From the NCBI GenBank assembly GCA_000697335.1, contig JNEM01011261.1, forward strand, positions 1-56,152: 56,152 bases of DNA, given 5' to 3'. The position numbers and the translations under genes are program-made. Source of the DNA: Conidiobolus incongruus B7586 (taxonomy: Eukaryota; Entomophthoromycota; Entomophthoromycetes; Entomophthorales; Conidiobolaceae). Numbering within the stretch: the first letter of the stretch is position 1; each line of letters opens with the position of its first letter. Shown piece after piece: positions 26,237 through 37,317 of the stretch. Below the pieces are notes generated by a model. That model made no database searches. It was not told the DNA's origin and worked only from the letters and a program-made list of their open reading frames with translations.

Positions 26237-27994
26237 ATGACTTCAGCATCTCCATGTGACCTCAAAACCGATTCCCCGTTCAACTCCATAAGAAGTTACG
26301 AAGATTTTTCGGAATTAGAAGACGAAGAAGAAATTGACAAGTTATTATTATTACAAACTAGGATATTTGAAGCTATCTGTAACGAGAGTAGGAGTACTTT
26401 AAAAAAATTGTTTGAAACCAGTTCCGCTAGTTTAGTATTACAGATTTTATTAACGTTTACTTACCCCAATACCGATTTACACTTTTTTTACGATGCTGAT
26501 TTTCTTATCGATGCGGAAGAATTGTTGGGTCCTTCCGTTAAAAATTTAAATGCTATTCAGGCTGCTTGTATGTTGGGCGACGAAGAATTGGCTTTAGATA
26601 TTTTAAATTTTGTTATAACACAGTGTGAACTAATGGACGCTAGAAAGGTTTTATTTGAATTTTTGTCCAAAGTTTGGGGTGATAACTGTACTACGCTTCA
26701 CTTGGCTAGTTTTATGGGTATGTCAGAATTAGTTAAAAAATTGTTGGAATCGGGGGCCAACCCTAATAAAGTGAATGACCGTAAGTATAAGCCAGTGGAT
26801 TGCGCTGATGATGATAAGACTAGAGCTCTATTTTTGAATTTGTCAGAAGGTAAAGCGACTAGATTGTGGCAATTTTTCTATTTAATTAATATCATGTTTA
26901 GTTGTAAGATTTCCAATTAGAAGAACCTTATCTGTCGATGGTGGTGGCTATAAAGTTCCTAATAAATTTGAGCCCATTTTTACTAAAGGACCATACAATT
27001 CTTTAGATCGTCAGAATTCACTCAAAGCTTCATACTCTATTAGAAACAAAGATCTTGGGCTCGAATCAGTATCCGAATCACCACCTCTACAAATGCAACG
27101 TGCCTTTTCACTTCAAGGCCAGGATTTAACTGAATCATTATCATCATCTGAGAGTGTTACACTCAAGCCCAAACCCTCAAGAAGAATCAAATTTGACCCC
27201 CTCACACTAGCACTCGACTACGCACGACAAGGCGATTCAGTGCACCTTCAAAAGATTTTAGAAAGTAGTGATAATACAGCCTATTTCCAATCTATTTTAG
27301 AGCACGAAGGTCTTCCGAGTGTTTATGACTTGGTCACACCCCATACCAGAATGTCTCTACTTCACCTCGCGGCCAGTTACAATCATCTTGCTGTATGTCA
27401 GTATCTGATTGAGAAAGGCGCAAATACCAATGTGACAGATTTGGAGGGCTGGACCCCGCTCCATTGCTGTGCAGCTGAGGGCCACACGATGGTTGTCAAA
27501 CTCCTTCTATCTGTACAAAATATATCACTAGATAAGCTCAATTCGGACCAAGAGACTGCATTAGATGTCTGTCAAGACGAAAATATCAAGAGAATGATAA
27601 AAGGTATAATATATCATTATCAATAATTGATTTTATCTAATTATCAAGTATAACAGATAAAATAGTACGACGCATGAGTCTAGATATAAGCAAACTCGAA
27701 GAATCCATAAAATACAACTCCATTGAAGATTGGGAAGGGTGTATCCAGCCCAGACAAGTCTACAACGGACCTCGTGGGTTCCGAAGCTCAAGCTCGTCAA
27801 GAATCGATTTGGGATCGCTGACATCTCCACTCGGCAGTATGGTGTCGGATGCCTCCATCCCAACAAATTCATCAGTCACCTCATCGCCAGCATCTTCCAA
27901 CCACAGTCTCAACACTAAAGAATCCAAATCCTTCGGCCTATCAGGATTAGCAAAATTCTTTTCCCCATCCAAGCGCTTTACCTCCATTTCGTGA
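26237..27994 (+). CDS. ankyrin-repeat protein, MYPT-like putative PP1-targeting subunit
   Basis: Three exons, 26237-26849, 26902-27603 and 27657-27994, joined by 52-53 bp introns in phase 1, give 550 residues. There are two ankyrin blocks: one near 120-205 (TTLHLASFMGMSELVKKLL) and one at about 355-445 (LLHLAASYNHLAVCQYLIEK, then GWTPLHCCAAEGHTMVVKLL). Between them, residues 298-304 read RRIKFDP, directly followed by a helical segment like the ankyrin start of MYPT1, where KVKF docks protein phosphatase 1. The RIKF motif fits the RVxF rule. The C-terminus (from about 440) is Ser-rich and ends with a basic stretch. Ankyrin content is certain; PP1 targeting is inferred from motif and layout, and myosin phosphatase regulation would be the best-known analogy. 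The start is the first ATG of the frame, 10-20 bp after a strong drop in complexity. Confidence 0.8.
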
Positions 27995-28241
27995 CATATT
28001 ACTGTATCAATGACGATAAATCCAATAATATAATTAATTCATATATAACAATTATTTGAATCGAAAAGATGTTTTTGAACAAATTTGAATTGGTCATTAA
28101 CAATGATATTAAAAGTATATATGCGATATTTTAATTAAATATTTTTAAAGTATTTAAATAAATATTAATTTTTGTAAATAAAAATGTAATGATTGAAAAA
28201 ATAGATATTAGTCTAATAAAAAATATCGATAAAAAAGATTT

Positions 28242-28325
28242 TGCTGACAGTGAGGTTCGAACTCACGCCCCGTTACCGGGAGGGGATCTTAAGTCACCCG
28301 CCTTGGACCACTCGGCCATATCAGC
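28242..28325 (-). tRNA. tRNA-Leu(UAA)
   Basis: 84 nt, read 28325 to 28242. The acceptor stem GCTGATA pairs with TGTCAGC (T-G wobble included) with discriminator A. The D arm carries GAGTGGTCC, as in class II tRNAs. The anticodon loop is CTTAAGA with TAA at 28291-28289. A long variable arm (CCCG-GTAA-CGGG) and a perfect T arm (GTGAG-TTCGAAC-CTCAC) complete the fold. Class II architecture with UAA means leucine, reading UUA, a frequent codon in this AT-rich genome. One anticodon-stem pair is a T-C mismatch. No intron; the CCA is not encoded. Confidence 0.95.
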
Positions 28326-28649
28326 ATATCTTAGATAGTTTAAAATAACTACTATTTTGGAAACCTCTCCAACCCTCAAATTTCTTCCAATATATATTTT
28401 TTATTTTTCATTATTAACTTATTCTACATACATTTATTTTTATTCAATTTTCTACTTAATATCAATTTATATCTATTCTTTTTCTCATCATTCTTTTCAA
28501 TATATACTCAATTTGTCTTAACAACGTAATTAATCATAAATAAACAATATATTTAATTTTTCATTATAACAAATTAATATTATAAAAAGATTTATAAAAC
28601 TTTAATGAATATCAAAATATTATAAAAAACAATCGGATAAAATATAACC
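28326..28649. other. intergenic between tRNA and small membrane gene
   Basis: About 320 bp, AT-rich, with pyrimidine-rich stretches upstream of the tRNA gene. Nothing codes here that I can see. Confidence 0.4.
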
Positions 28650-29109
28650 CTAGAAATACTTCCATAAAATAATCATAACATCACCTAATGGTAATAGTGA
28701 ATGACTAAACTAAATAAATTTAATCAATGATATCGCATCAACTCAAAAATAAACTTACATTCAGCCTCCAAAATGTCAAAATCAAAAGAATCATTAATAG
28801 ATTCAAGTTACCAAACAAGCGTGCACTTCTGTGAACACTTCGAATGCCATAGAAGAACCCTGGTAGCCAAACTATAGGTATAAGGAACCCCATTAGAAAG
28901 CAGCCCCAAGCTATGTGAAAAGCGTGAGGAGGGTCGTCCTGCAAGGGTTGGCTATTATAAATGTTCACATACACTATACTGTGGTGAGCATGAGATTCGT
29001 TGTTGGGATTAGTTGGAAATGAACCATACTGATCTTGAATTTGACTACTATTGCTAGTATTAATAGGAGCGTATTGGGATGGTTGATCTGACTTTATAGA
29101 CATTTTCAA
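28650..29109 (-). CDS. small two-pass membrane protein, tandem copy A
   Basis: Exon 1 (29109-28759) continues through a GTAAGT donor and a TTTATTTAG acceptor to exon 2 (28709-28650), giving about 136 residues. The start at 29109 is two codons upstream of the ATG (29103) that aligns with copy B, and either could be used. The N-terminal half is polar, Gln/Asn/Pro-rich and likely cytosolic. Then comes PLQDDPPHAFHIAWGC and a hydrophobic hairpin (FLMGFLIPIVWLPGFFYG, a basic IRSVHRSARL loop, then LNLLMILLILTF). About 75% of positions agree with copy B, but the frame across the splice site differs by one base, so the last residues diverge. That could mean copy A is drifting. No family is recognised; the Trp/Gly-rich membrane hairpin weakly recalls plant L18a-like proteins. 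Confidence 0.65.
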
Positions 29110-30343
29110 TATTCTATAAAGAATAATATTAATAATTTTAAAAAAATAAGATATTCAATACAAACTAATTATTTTTTAGTTAATTTGTCATTTATACATT
29201 CTTGGATATTAAATTGTATTTATATTTCAATTCTAACTATTTACAACTCAGTATCAGACAATTCTTAAGTGCCGATCTTATGGGGAACAATAGTGGTAAT
29301 TTTAATTTGATATTTATCGTGATATTTCTATACATTAGTTCAATAAAATAAAATTAACAAATTTATGAATTTTATTTTTTAATATTCCAATAATAGTTTA
29401 TATTATAATATTCAATTTTGAATAACTTGTAAAAATGTATAGAAAAGATAATCAAAAGTATATTTAGAAATAATAGAAATTAATGTAGTATATTATTAAA
29501 TCTTGATAGCCCAAATGATAATTATTCACGCATAATCTTTATAACATCATGGTATAGTTAAAAATTATATATAAAAAATATCAACTATACATATTACAGG
29601 TCTGCTGAAAAGTAGCTTTGCAATATGGATCAAGTAGATTGGATAAAACAGGAAAAGATATCTAATGAGATAATTTTGGGAGGTTTTATTAAAATATTAA
29701 TATGTAAGGCTTGGCCCTAATCGAAATAATCATCGAGCAAATATGTGTTCAGTAGTGATTGCATAGTGTAATCAGTCTTTACGAAAATATGTTGAATCAC
29801 TGATTGCAGCTGTTGTCAAGAATTTCACATTGTACAAGAATTATGCATGGTACTTATGTGTAGTTATATTCAAAACAATGACGGATGGTTTAAGTTGAAT
29901 GGGGAGCGGACCTCCCGATCTGCAACCATATAATTGTTGAGTTATAGAATTACAAAATAGTGATAAAACATAAAATAGTTAATAAAATATTAAATAATCA
30001 CTAGTTTGGCATCTTTTCACAGTAATGTTTCTTTAAACATATTTAACGTGTGTTTCATTTGATATTATCAGCTCTTTTTGTCTGTATTTACTCTATCAAT
30101 CTGTTTTAGTTAAAAATATAATGTAAGGTACTATTATAATATTTCTAAAAATCAATCTTAAACATATATTCTTTTTGTCTCAAAATTTGATCACTCATTT
30201 TAGATAATGTATCCAATTTTCCATTAATAAAAAACAATTTTATAAAAATATTTATAAAACATAAATATTAAAATAATAAAAAAACAATCGGATAAAATAT
30301 ATTAAAACCTAAAAACGCTTCGAAAAAATATTTACTAACTCAT
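29110..30343. other. intergenic between the tandem membrane genes
   Basis: About 1.2 kb. Most is AT-rich; 29600-29950 is less so and contains short GC-rich patches (around 29900-29930), but neither a tRNA nor a coding frame could be established there. Confidence 0.4.
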
Positions 30344-30761
30344 TCAAATGTGATAAAAAACAGCTAAACTAAATAAAATTAGCAACTAATATAAAATTAA
30401 CTCAAATATAAACTTACTTGTAACCAGCGAATGTTAAAAACAGAACCATCATAAACAAGTTTAAAATTCCAAACACGCGTGCACTCCTGTGAATACTTCG
30501 AATGCCATAGAAGAACCCCGGTAACCAAGCTATAGGTATAAGGAAGCCCATTAGAAAACAGCCCCAAGCTATGTCAAAAGTGTGGGGAGGGTCGTCCTGC
30601 AAGGGTTGGTTATTTTGAGTATGCACATATACTACATTATGGTGAGTACGAGGTTCGTTGTTGGGATTAGTTGGAAATGAACCATATTGACCTTGACTTT
30701 GAGTACTGTTGTTAGTATTGATAGGAGTGTATTGAGGTGGTTGATCTGACTTAGTAGACAT
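30344..30761 (-). CDS. small two-pass membrane protein, tandem copy B
   Basis: Exon 1 (30761-30418) and a tiny exon 2 (30368-30344) are joined by a GTAAGT...TTTAG intron of 49 bp, giving 122 residues. The N-terminal 50 residues are polar (QPPQYTPINTNN, QYGSFPTNPNNEP). Then follows PLQDDPPHTFDIAWGC and two hydrophobic segments, FLMGFLIPIAWLPGFFYG and FGILNLFMMVLFLTFAG, separated by the basic IRSIHRSAR loop. No signal peptide is seen. The strong match to copy A at 28650-29109 identifies a recent local duplication and shows that the frame is under protein-level constraint. The function is unknown. The intron is supported because both copies keep donor and acceptor at the same place. Confidence 0.7.
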
Positions 30762-32273
30762 TGTTTTATTTAATTAATAAACTACAAAAATAATTATCGA
30801 AATAAATTATTGAATGCAAACTAATTAATATTTAAATAATTTAAAATTACGAATTCTTAGGAATTACTCCTATTTATATTTCAATCACCATCATCTAAAA
30901 CGGGTTTCAGGTAATTATTACATCATTACCACGATTATAAATTCATTACAATTTCACCTATTCAGTTTCAGATTTTATTTCTAATCAATACCAACTATTA
31001 AAACAAGAATTTACAAAATAAAAAAATTATATCATTTAAAAGTAAATTTTTAGCGTTATATATATTTCGAATATTACTTTTTTATATAATGTTAATACTT
31101 ATAGTGCTTTAATTTTGATAATTTAGAATAACCAAATATTGGATGTAGAACTTAATTGCAATTTAAAATTTGAAACAATTTCAGTATATTGACAAATTTT
31201 ACAAGATAATAACAAGTATATATAGAGTTTAATTAAAAGAATTTAATATTTGGTTAGATATCATGAACACCTCTTTGAGAATAATACTTAAAATGTTGTA
31301 ATGCTCTAGTTAATTAAATATATCATTCAATTTTTTGACAAGTGTTCAAATTGATTGTTTTATTATGCACATAATTTTAAGATTAAAATATAGAATCATG
31401 ATGATGATTTTGTAAATAATATTGCAATAATATCTATCAATACAGGAACAATGCGCTATATTTAATGGATTTAAATTATTCAATAATATGAATATGCTTG
31501 AATATATAAAAATTAAAAATGAATACAATCATTTAAAGGTTTTCAAAATATAGAAATTGATGTTTGGTATAGAAAATAATATAAATATTCAGTTGAATGT
31601 CAATATTATGAAAAATTTTGATATATCATAATATTATTAATTTTTATTTAATATATACATATATAGATTATATTTGATAAATGAAACCACAAAAAATTTA
31701 AGTAATTAGTTTCAAAATAAAAATCAAATATAAGAATATTTTAATTAATATCTATTGATTTCAATTTTTTTAAATCACAGAAATATAGGTTGAATCACAC
31801 TAAGCAATTAATTGTTATAATAATAATAATAATAATAATATTTTAGCAAGGTTAATAATTTAGATACAAAATATTTTTCTGAAATTCAGTGAATGATAAT
31901 AATTTACTAAGTCATTAGCTATAACAAATTTTTTAAATCAATAACATAAATTTTAACTTTTTAAAATTTACCAAGTTAATAAATATTGATATATATTAGA
32001 TAACTGAATATATATTATGACAAGTTCTTTGGGAATAGTAGCAATTTATGAATTATTTAAAATTTAATTATTATTTGTATTTTTGAAAGATTTTAACAAT
32101 TTGTAACTATTAACTAATATAAGTTCTTTAATTAATATAATATTTTCTTTAATAATTTTAAATTATTATTTTAAATTTAAAAAATGGGAAATTTTTTAAT
32201 TTCTGATTTTTCAAACCCCTTTATATAATTTTTTATTAATACATAAATCAAAATGTTAGATTAAATTTGTAAG
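30762..32273. other. intergenic, AT-rich
   Basis: About 1.5 kb with no recognisable gene. Contains a (TAA)n run at 31818-31840. The open frame at 31346-31528 (-) is low-complexity and probably accidental. Confidence 0.45.
31818..31840. repeat. (TAA)n microsatellite
   Basis: Seven to eight tandem TAA units. Confidence 0.9.
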
Positions 32274-33221
32274 TGTAGTGGTAGTTAAACCAATATAATA
32301 CAGAGGAAGACTTAATATAAAAGTAGTGTGGCACAGAATGTGGCAGGGTAATATGGGATATAGCATGTGAATGTAAACAAAGTTTAATTAAGCTTCAAAC
32401 TGGGATGAGTCACTGATATATTAAGATTTATATTAGGTAGTGCCAATATACTATAATATTGACAGAATGTAGTCTCAATCCTAGAAGTAATATAAAAGAT
32501 AAGAAATAGTAAGAATTGAGAGGAAAAAGAGGAACCTAGTTTATTAGATAATTCAATGTTATTTATATAATTAATTTAGCTATAAAAGTATAAATTAACC
32601 ATATAATTTATAGTTAATTGAATTATATAGGAATATATATAAGAATTTTGTAATAAGATTAGCTAGGGGTATCAATGCCAGCTTTAATATTTCACCATAA
32701 TGGTCAGAGATATAAGTGACTATGTGATCTACAACTTTAAGGGCTATAAGGACCAGTTGGGTTGCAATGGCCATCTGATTGGGTTCATCATATGGGATTA
32801 ACTGTAAATTAGGGAGATTAGAATGAATGAGAGACATATTATAAAATTATATAATAATGAGTAAAGCTAAATAAGAAAAGAAATTGTAGCAGAATAGATT
32901 TTATTATTCAGATAAGTGAGTAGTATGGTATAACTAGTGATAAATTGGTGGGTGATTTAAGTAACACCAAGGCAAAGGGGTTATATTTGGAAGTGTTAGA
33001 TATGGGAGAGGATAGTTGGTATTAGAGTTATGAATTTTAAATATGAACCAAAATTAAGCTTCCATCATAGAAGCTACTGGTATATTTAAAGGTATTTTAA
33101 GAGTTTGCAGGGATGTGGCTGTGCAATGTGTATCCTTGTGATGATTCACAGGACTGGTTCCTTAATCTTGTTTATCTGAAGGAACAAGATATGACAAATT
33201 TAAAGAACTAGTCTCTTAACA
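32274..33221. repeat. dispersed repeat with TG...CA ends, long copy
   Basis: 948 bp bounded by TGTAGTGG and CTCTTAACA. About 370 bp of its left part and its right-hand 20 bp recur at 55580-55971 with roughly 85-90% agreement. The TG/CA ends would fit a solo LTR, but no target-site duplication is evident, no internal retroelement part is attached, and a small ORF lies inside, so the family stays open. It directly abuts the AT-rich dispersed repeat that starts at 33226. Confidence 0.7.
32595..32837 (-). CDS. hypothetical 80-residue protein inside a dispersed repeat
   Basis: An 80-codon frame starting MSLIHSNLPNLQLIPYDEPN, with a mixed hydrophobic and amphipathic C-terminal part (QLVLIALKVVDHIVTYI). 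Its composition is less biased than random AT-rich frames. The upstream side on the minus strand has a pyrimidine-rich leader and, further up (about 33080), a TAAATATA-like box. The weak similarity to the small ORF at 48032-48238 (LIP, then a QLV-x-A core) may hint at a family. The frame begins in the segment missing from the short repeat copy at 55580. No function is recognised, and translation is unproven. Confidence 0.3.
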   Translation of the reverse strand: MSLIHSNLPNLQLIPYDEPNQMAIATQLVLIALKVVDHIVTYISDHYGEILKLALIPLANLITKFLYIFLYNSINYKLYG

Positions 33222-33225
33222 AAAT

Positions 33226-33795
33226 TAAATTAACTTTTTTATAAATTTTTTTAAATAAACATTTTACCATTAAATGAATATTAATTATTATAATAAATTA
33301 TGATAGTATATACTATTTTTATTTAATTCTTAAAAAAATAATAAATAGTAAATTATATTTTGTTTTTTAAAATAAAATTATTTTTGATTGGTGTCCATAA
33401 AATAATTTAAGAATACTTATTATTTTATATGATAATGGTAAATATATAAATTTAAAACTATAAAAAGCTTTTTAATTAAAAATAACTAGACAAAAAGACT
33501 ACAACTAGTATATTGTTTAGATTATAACTTATATAATTATAATTGCTTTAAGCAATTAATAATTAGCTTATAAGAAAAAAAATTTCTGCAAAAAAAAATT
33601 TAATTGATTTGTAAAACATTATATTTTGGTTCTTAATAAAAAGAACTGTTTTTTAAATGTTAAAAGTTTATTAAAAGTATGGTAAAAAGTTAATAATAAT
33701 AAAAAACTATTAAATTTATTTTATATTGTTATTTTTATATATTATATATCAAAATGTCTATTTATTTTTAATTGCAAAAAATTCCCATTATTTAA
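33226..33795. repeat. AT-rich dispersed repeat, copy 3 (partial)
   Basis: Matches the reverse complement of 5021-5560 and, in its second half, bases 20-360 directly. Shared landmarks include AGATTATAACTTATATAATT and the right edge TTCCCATTATTTAAA. It ends about 50 bp before the first chitinase-like codons of the relic downstream, so it may mark the place where that gene lost its 5' end. Confidence 0.65.
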
Positions 33796-33847
33796 ATTTC
33801 AAAGTAATACTTGGTAATATTTCAAGTATATGGTCAATTATCCAAAA

Positions 33848-35012
33848 TAGTTATAGTATACTTTGCACCTTAGGGTGGTGGTGATGTTTCCACAGTACCA
33901 TTTAACAAAATCACCAATATTGTATACAGTTTTGGCACTTTGACTAATGCCAAAGATCCTAGCAAAATAATGTATGATCCATTTTATGATGTGCCCAAAA
34001 TGTGTCAGTTGGTGGAGGTTGGACACAGAAATAATGTTAAAGTATTATTAGCAGTGGGTGGATGGACAGGGGGCAAATATTTCCCAATAATGATGAGGAC
34101 CAAGGCGCTAAGGACGAAGTTTATAGATCAAGCTGTCATGCTGATGAAAGATCCTAAAGGCTCAAATTCCACATCGTTCGGCTTTGATGGCATTGATATT
34201 GACTGGGAATATCCTGGAGGTGGAGGTCTAGAGGGGAACGTATCCAGTCCAAGCGAATCTGCCAACCTTCTAACATTCTTAAAAGAGTTCCGAGTTCGAT
34301 TGACTTCAGAATTCTCTAAAAAAGGTAACTCATCACTGCAGCAGTTGCAACGACACCCTTCAAAGGATCCAATGGCCAGCCTTTGAAAAATGTTTGAGAG
34401 TATTTCAATTATTTAGACTATGTGAGTATCATGGCTTACGACCTGATGGTCCCGTGGTCTGCTACCACTGGTATGAATGCTCCATTGGATTATGATCCAA
34501 GGTCCAATGCTCCATTGGGTTTCAATAAAGCAATCAATGCATGGCAATCTGCAGGTTCTCCCGAGAATAAACTGGCAGCAGGTACACCAGGCTATGGTAG
34601 ATCCTTTACAGCACTATCCAAAATGCTAAATAACAAGAACAACATTTATGTTCCCAAATCTTCAACTGTACCCAAGGGAGATAGATCCGACACAAATATT
34701 TCATGTTCTCTATGCCCACCAAACAACTCATACTCAGGCATGTATGGCTATAAGCACTTGCGTCAAGACATCCTCAAATCCAACTATAAAACTTCCATTG
34801 CGCCTTGGGTTCCCACCTTTGACAGGGTCACAAAAAAGCCATGACTCTTCAATCCACGTACCAAAATGTTTATAAGTTATGACGATCCAGATTCAATTCG
34901 ATACAAAGCCCAAAGCGCGAAGCAGAAAGGCATCGCTGGTGTCATGCTTTGGGATATTAACTATGATTATAATGCCGAAATCGTCAGTGTATTGAATACT
35001 ATAAGATCTTAA
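33848..35012 (+). pseudogene. GH18 chitinase relic, 5'-truncated
   Basis: Family-18 glycoside hydrolase (chitinase) remains. Readable parts include NKITNIVYSFGTL, VKVLLAVGGWTGGKYFP, the intact catalytic DxxDxDxE motif as DGIDIDWE (34186-34209), DYVSIMAYDL, GTPGYGRSFTAL and GVMLWDINYDYNAEIVSVLN. Such enzymes cleave chitin and are usually secreted. It is broken: no start codon or signal peptide (the region upstream is the repeat copy ending at 33795), a stop just after the first readable residues (about 33870), a frameshift near 34325, a stop near 34403 in the restored frame, and TGA in place of an expected Trp codon at about 34842. No introns are needed across the 1.1 kb. It is most likely dead, although the active-site block is still perfect, so decay is fairly recent. 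Confidence 0.85.
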
Positions 35013-36479
35013 GATTATTTGGATGAAATTGTTAATAAATCATATAAATAAATTAATATAACTGAATTTATAATTAATAATAATAATAATCTAAATTTTA
35101 TATCTTAATATCATGTTGACCTATTACTAAGCTGAAAGCAATTACCCAGAATTTGAGGGTTCATAATTTTTTGATGGTTGCCTCAATTGACATAAGATTC
35201 CAATCATATATTTTCAAATCTTTTATATCTAATTTATTAGTTTAATTATCTTTTTAGAATATCTTGTTTTTAGCATTCTGAAGTCATAAGCCAATTAGTG
35301 TAAGAATTTTGCAGGATTTTTGTATAAATTAATTTAGTACATTCCATTTTGAAGGATGCACAATACTTAATGGATGTAATTGTAGCCCAAAGTTTCATAG
35401 TTTAAAAAAATTAATCCATTTAATCAAAAAGTCAAATATCAGGATTTTGGTTCAACTCTTATGAAAATATGTCACATTGCATAATTCAATACCAAATATA
35501 GTTTGAACGTATAATATATACTTGCAGTTTTTCAATATTATATTTAGATTAATAATTTCAATTTTTTAACACTCAAATTTTAAATCTATATGAATAAAAT
35601 AAATCATACATAATGAAAATGAACTTCAAGTATATTTATAATGTTGTTATATATTATATACTTTCAAATATATTCTGAAGTCAAATTTCTATTGATATAG
35701 AATTATTAATATCTGATTTTTTAATCTAAAATAATTAATATACATTTTTTGATTTATTTTGTATAATTGAAAAAAATCTTATTTTTCTAGTTTTTATTTT
35801 AAGATATATTCAATTTGAGTTTGTGAAAAGGAATATAATTTGATTCAGGATTTTGAAAGTATCGATTATTAATAATATATTCCTCATCAATAATTAACTT
35901 GATATTTTGTTGTTTTTTATTATTTTATTGGTCAAATTCTGGGGTTTTGAAAAATTCAATTTCTCACTTGTTAAGTGAAATGCAAATCATATATACACTC
36001 ATATATTTATATAATATAATAGGATATTCTAATAATCTGATGCTTTGATTATGATATTCATTTTCCTGATCTCTAATATAAGCTTAAATACATCGATTGA
36101 AATATTTATCAATAATAATTGATATTAGCAGAAAAATGTTATCTAAAATTCTTTTATGCTTTCCAAATATTTCTAAATTACTGATAAATATTTTATTAAA
36201 ACCGTAATGAACTACTTTTCCCCCAATTATATTAATTAATTAAACACTTTTCTGCAATAATTTAAATTTTGAAAAATTAAAAATTTATCAATTTGGGATA
36301 ATTCAAATCAACTAGGTCTATATATCAAACCATGAAAAAAGATCAGCTATAAAAAAATAATATTTGTAAATAAATCGAATATGTAGCTTTATGATATTAA
36401 GATATATGTTGGGTAACTTGAATGTATTGTACAACTAAGTATATGAAGATGCTAGACCTTTTAATATTATTACTAATAT
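35013..36479. other. intergenic, AT-rich
   Basis: About 1.5 kb between the chitinase relic and the first receptor relic. Nothing recognisable. Confidence 0.45.
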
Positions 36480-37317
36480 AGGTCAAAACAATTTGGCCAT
36501 TTTTCATTACATAATCAACGCTGCCCTATTAATCTTAATCTTGAGATCAAAATAGTTTATATTTACTATATGCATCAAAATTGCCATATTGATAATTGTA
36601 TTTAATTTGAGAAGAGCTATCTACATCTTCTTAAACTTAATATTCTATCTTGCTCATAATAATTGGATGGTCATCTATAAATTGAAATAAGATTTCAATG
36701 GGTTTATCAATGTATTTTTCTATATTAATTCAATTATCAGTGTTGGAATTATGCTTAGAAATATATTTGTTAGTTATAAATGAAATTATTCAGATCGATT
36801 GTACCATAAAATTATTTTGCTACAGATGAGTTTTAATATAATTGTTTCTGCTTAATCTTTGTTCATGAATGAGCATAGTTTAAATAGAATTATAATATAT
36901 TGTAAATTCGAAGTTATTTCGAAGAGCAATATATTACGTTCTCTATCAATTCAGGTATAGATAGGTATTTCTCTTCTATTTATTTTTGTTTGATACACTA
37001 TGATATGTCTGTGTATATGGGTGCAAAATCAATAAACTGACTAGAATCAGGTTTAGATCATGTCGAAGTTAAAAACATAGTGAATTTAACTATTATCAAA
37101 ATCCTGTTAACTATAATAGCAAGTGTCTTGACTAATGACCACTACATTATAGTATTTTTATCGAATTAATTTCCAGCTTATCCTTATACGTGTTACTGCC
37201 ATTACATCAACTAGAATGATTAATCTGGGTGTATTATCAAATGCAGGTTTTTTATTGAATATGAAACGAGAATTGCTTACTGAGATCAAAAAGGTACACA
37301 GACTTCAAGTAAAATAA
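36480..37317 (+). pseudogene. 7TM-receptor-like pseudogene, copy 1
   Basis: A heavily decayed paralogue of the relic at 38626-39486. Matching blocks are IAILIIVFNLRRAIYIFLNL with the following WMVIYKLK (about 36585-36690), FINVFFYINSIISVGIML (about 36705-36758), a segment before an intron-like GT near 36830, and a C-terminal block ending MKRELLTEIKK (about 37200-37317). Stops and frame changes separate the blocks. The layout of hydrophobic helices resembles family A receptor-like proteins that are expanded in some entomophthoralean fungi; that family name is an inference. Confidence 0.6.

Noticed and set aside
29860-29960. tRNA-like segment (TGGTTTAAGTTGAATGGGG, then a CTCCCGA loop-like stretch)
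   Set aside because: A D-arm-like and an anticodon-loop-like part can be drawn, but the acceptor strands do not pair and the T arm lacks TTCGA; at best a relic.
31346-31528. 60-codon minus-strand frame
   Set aside because: Low-complexity, AT-driven residues only, with no supporting context.
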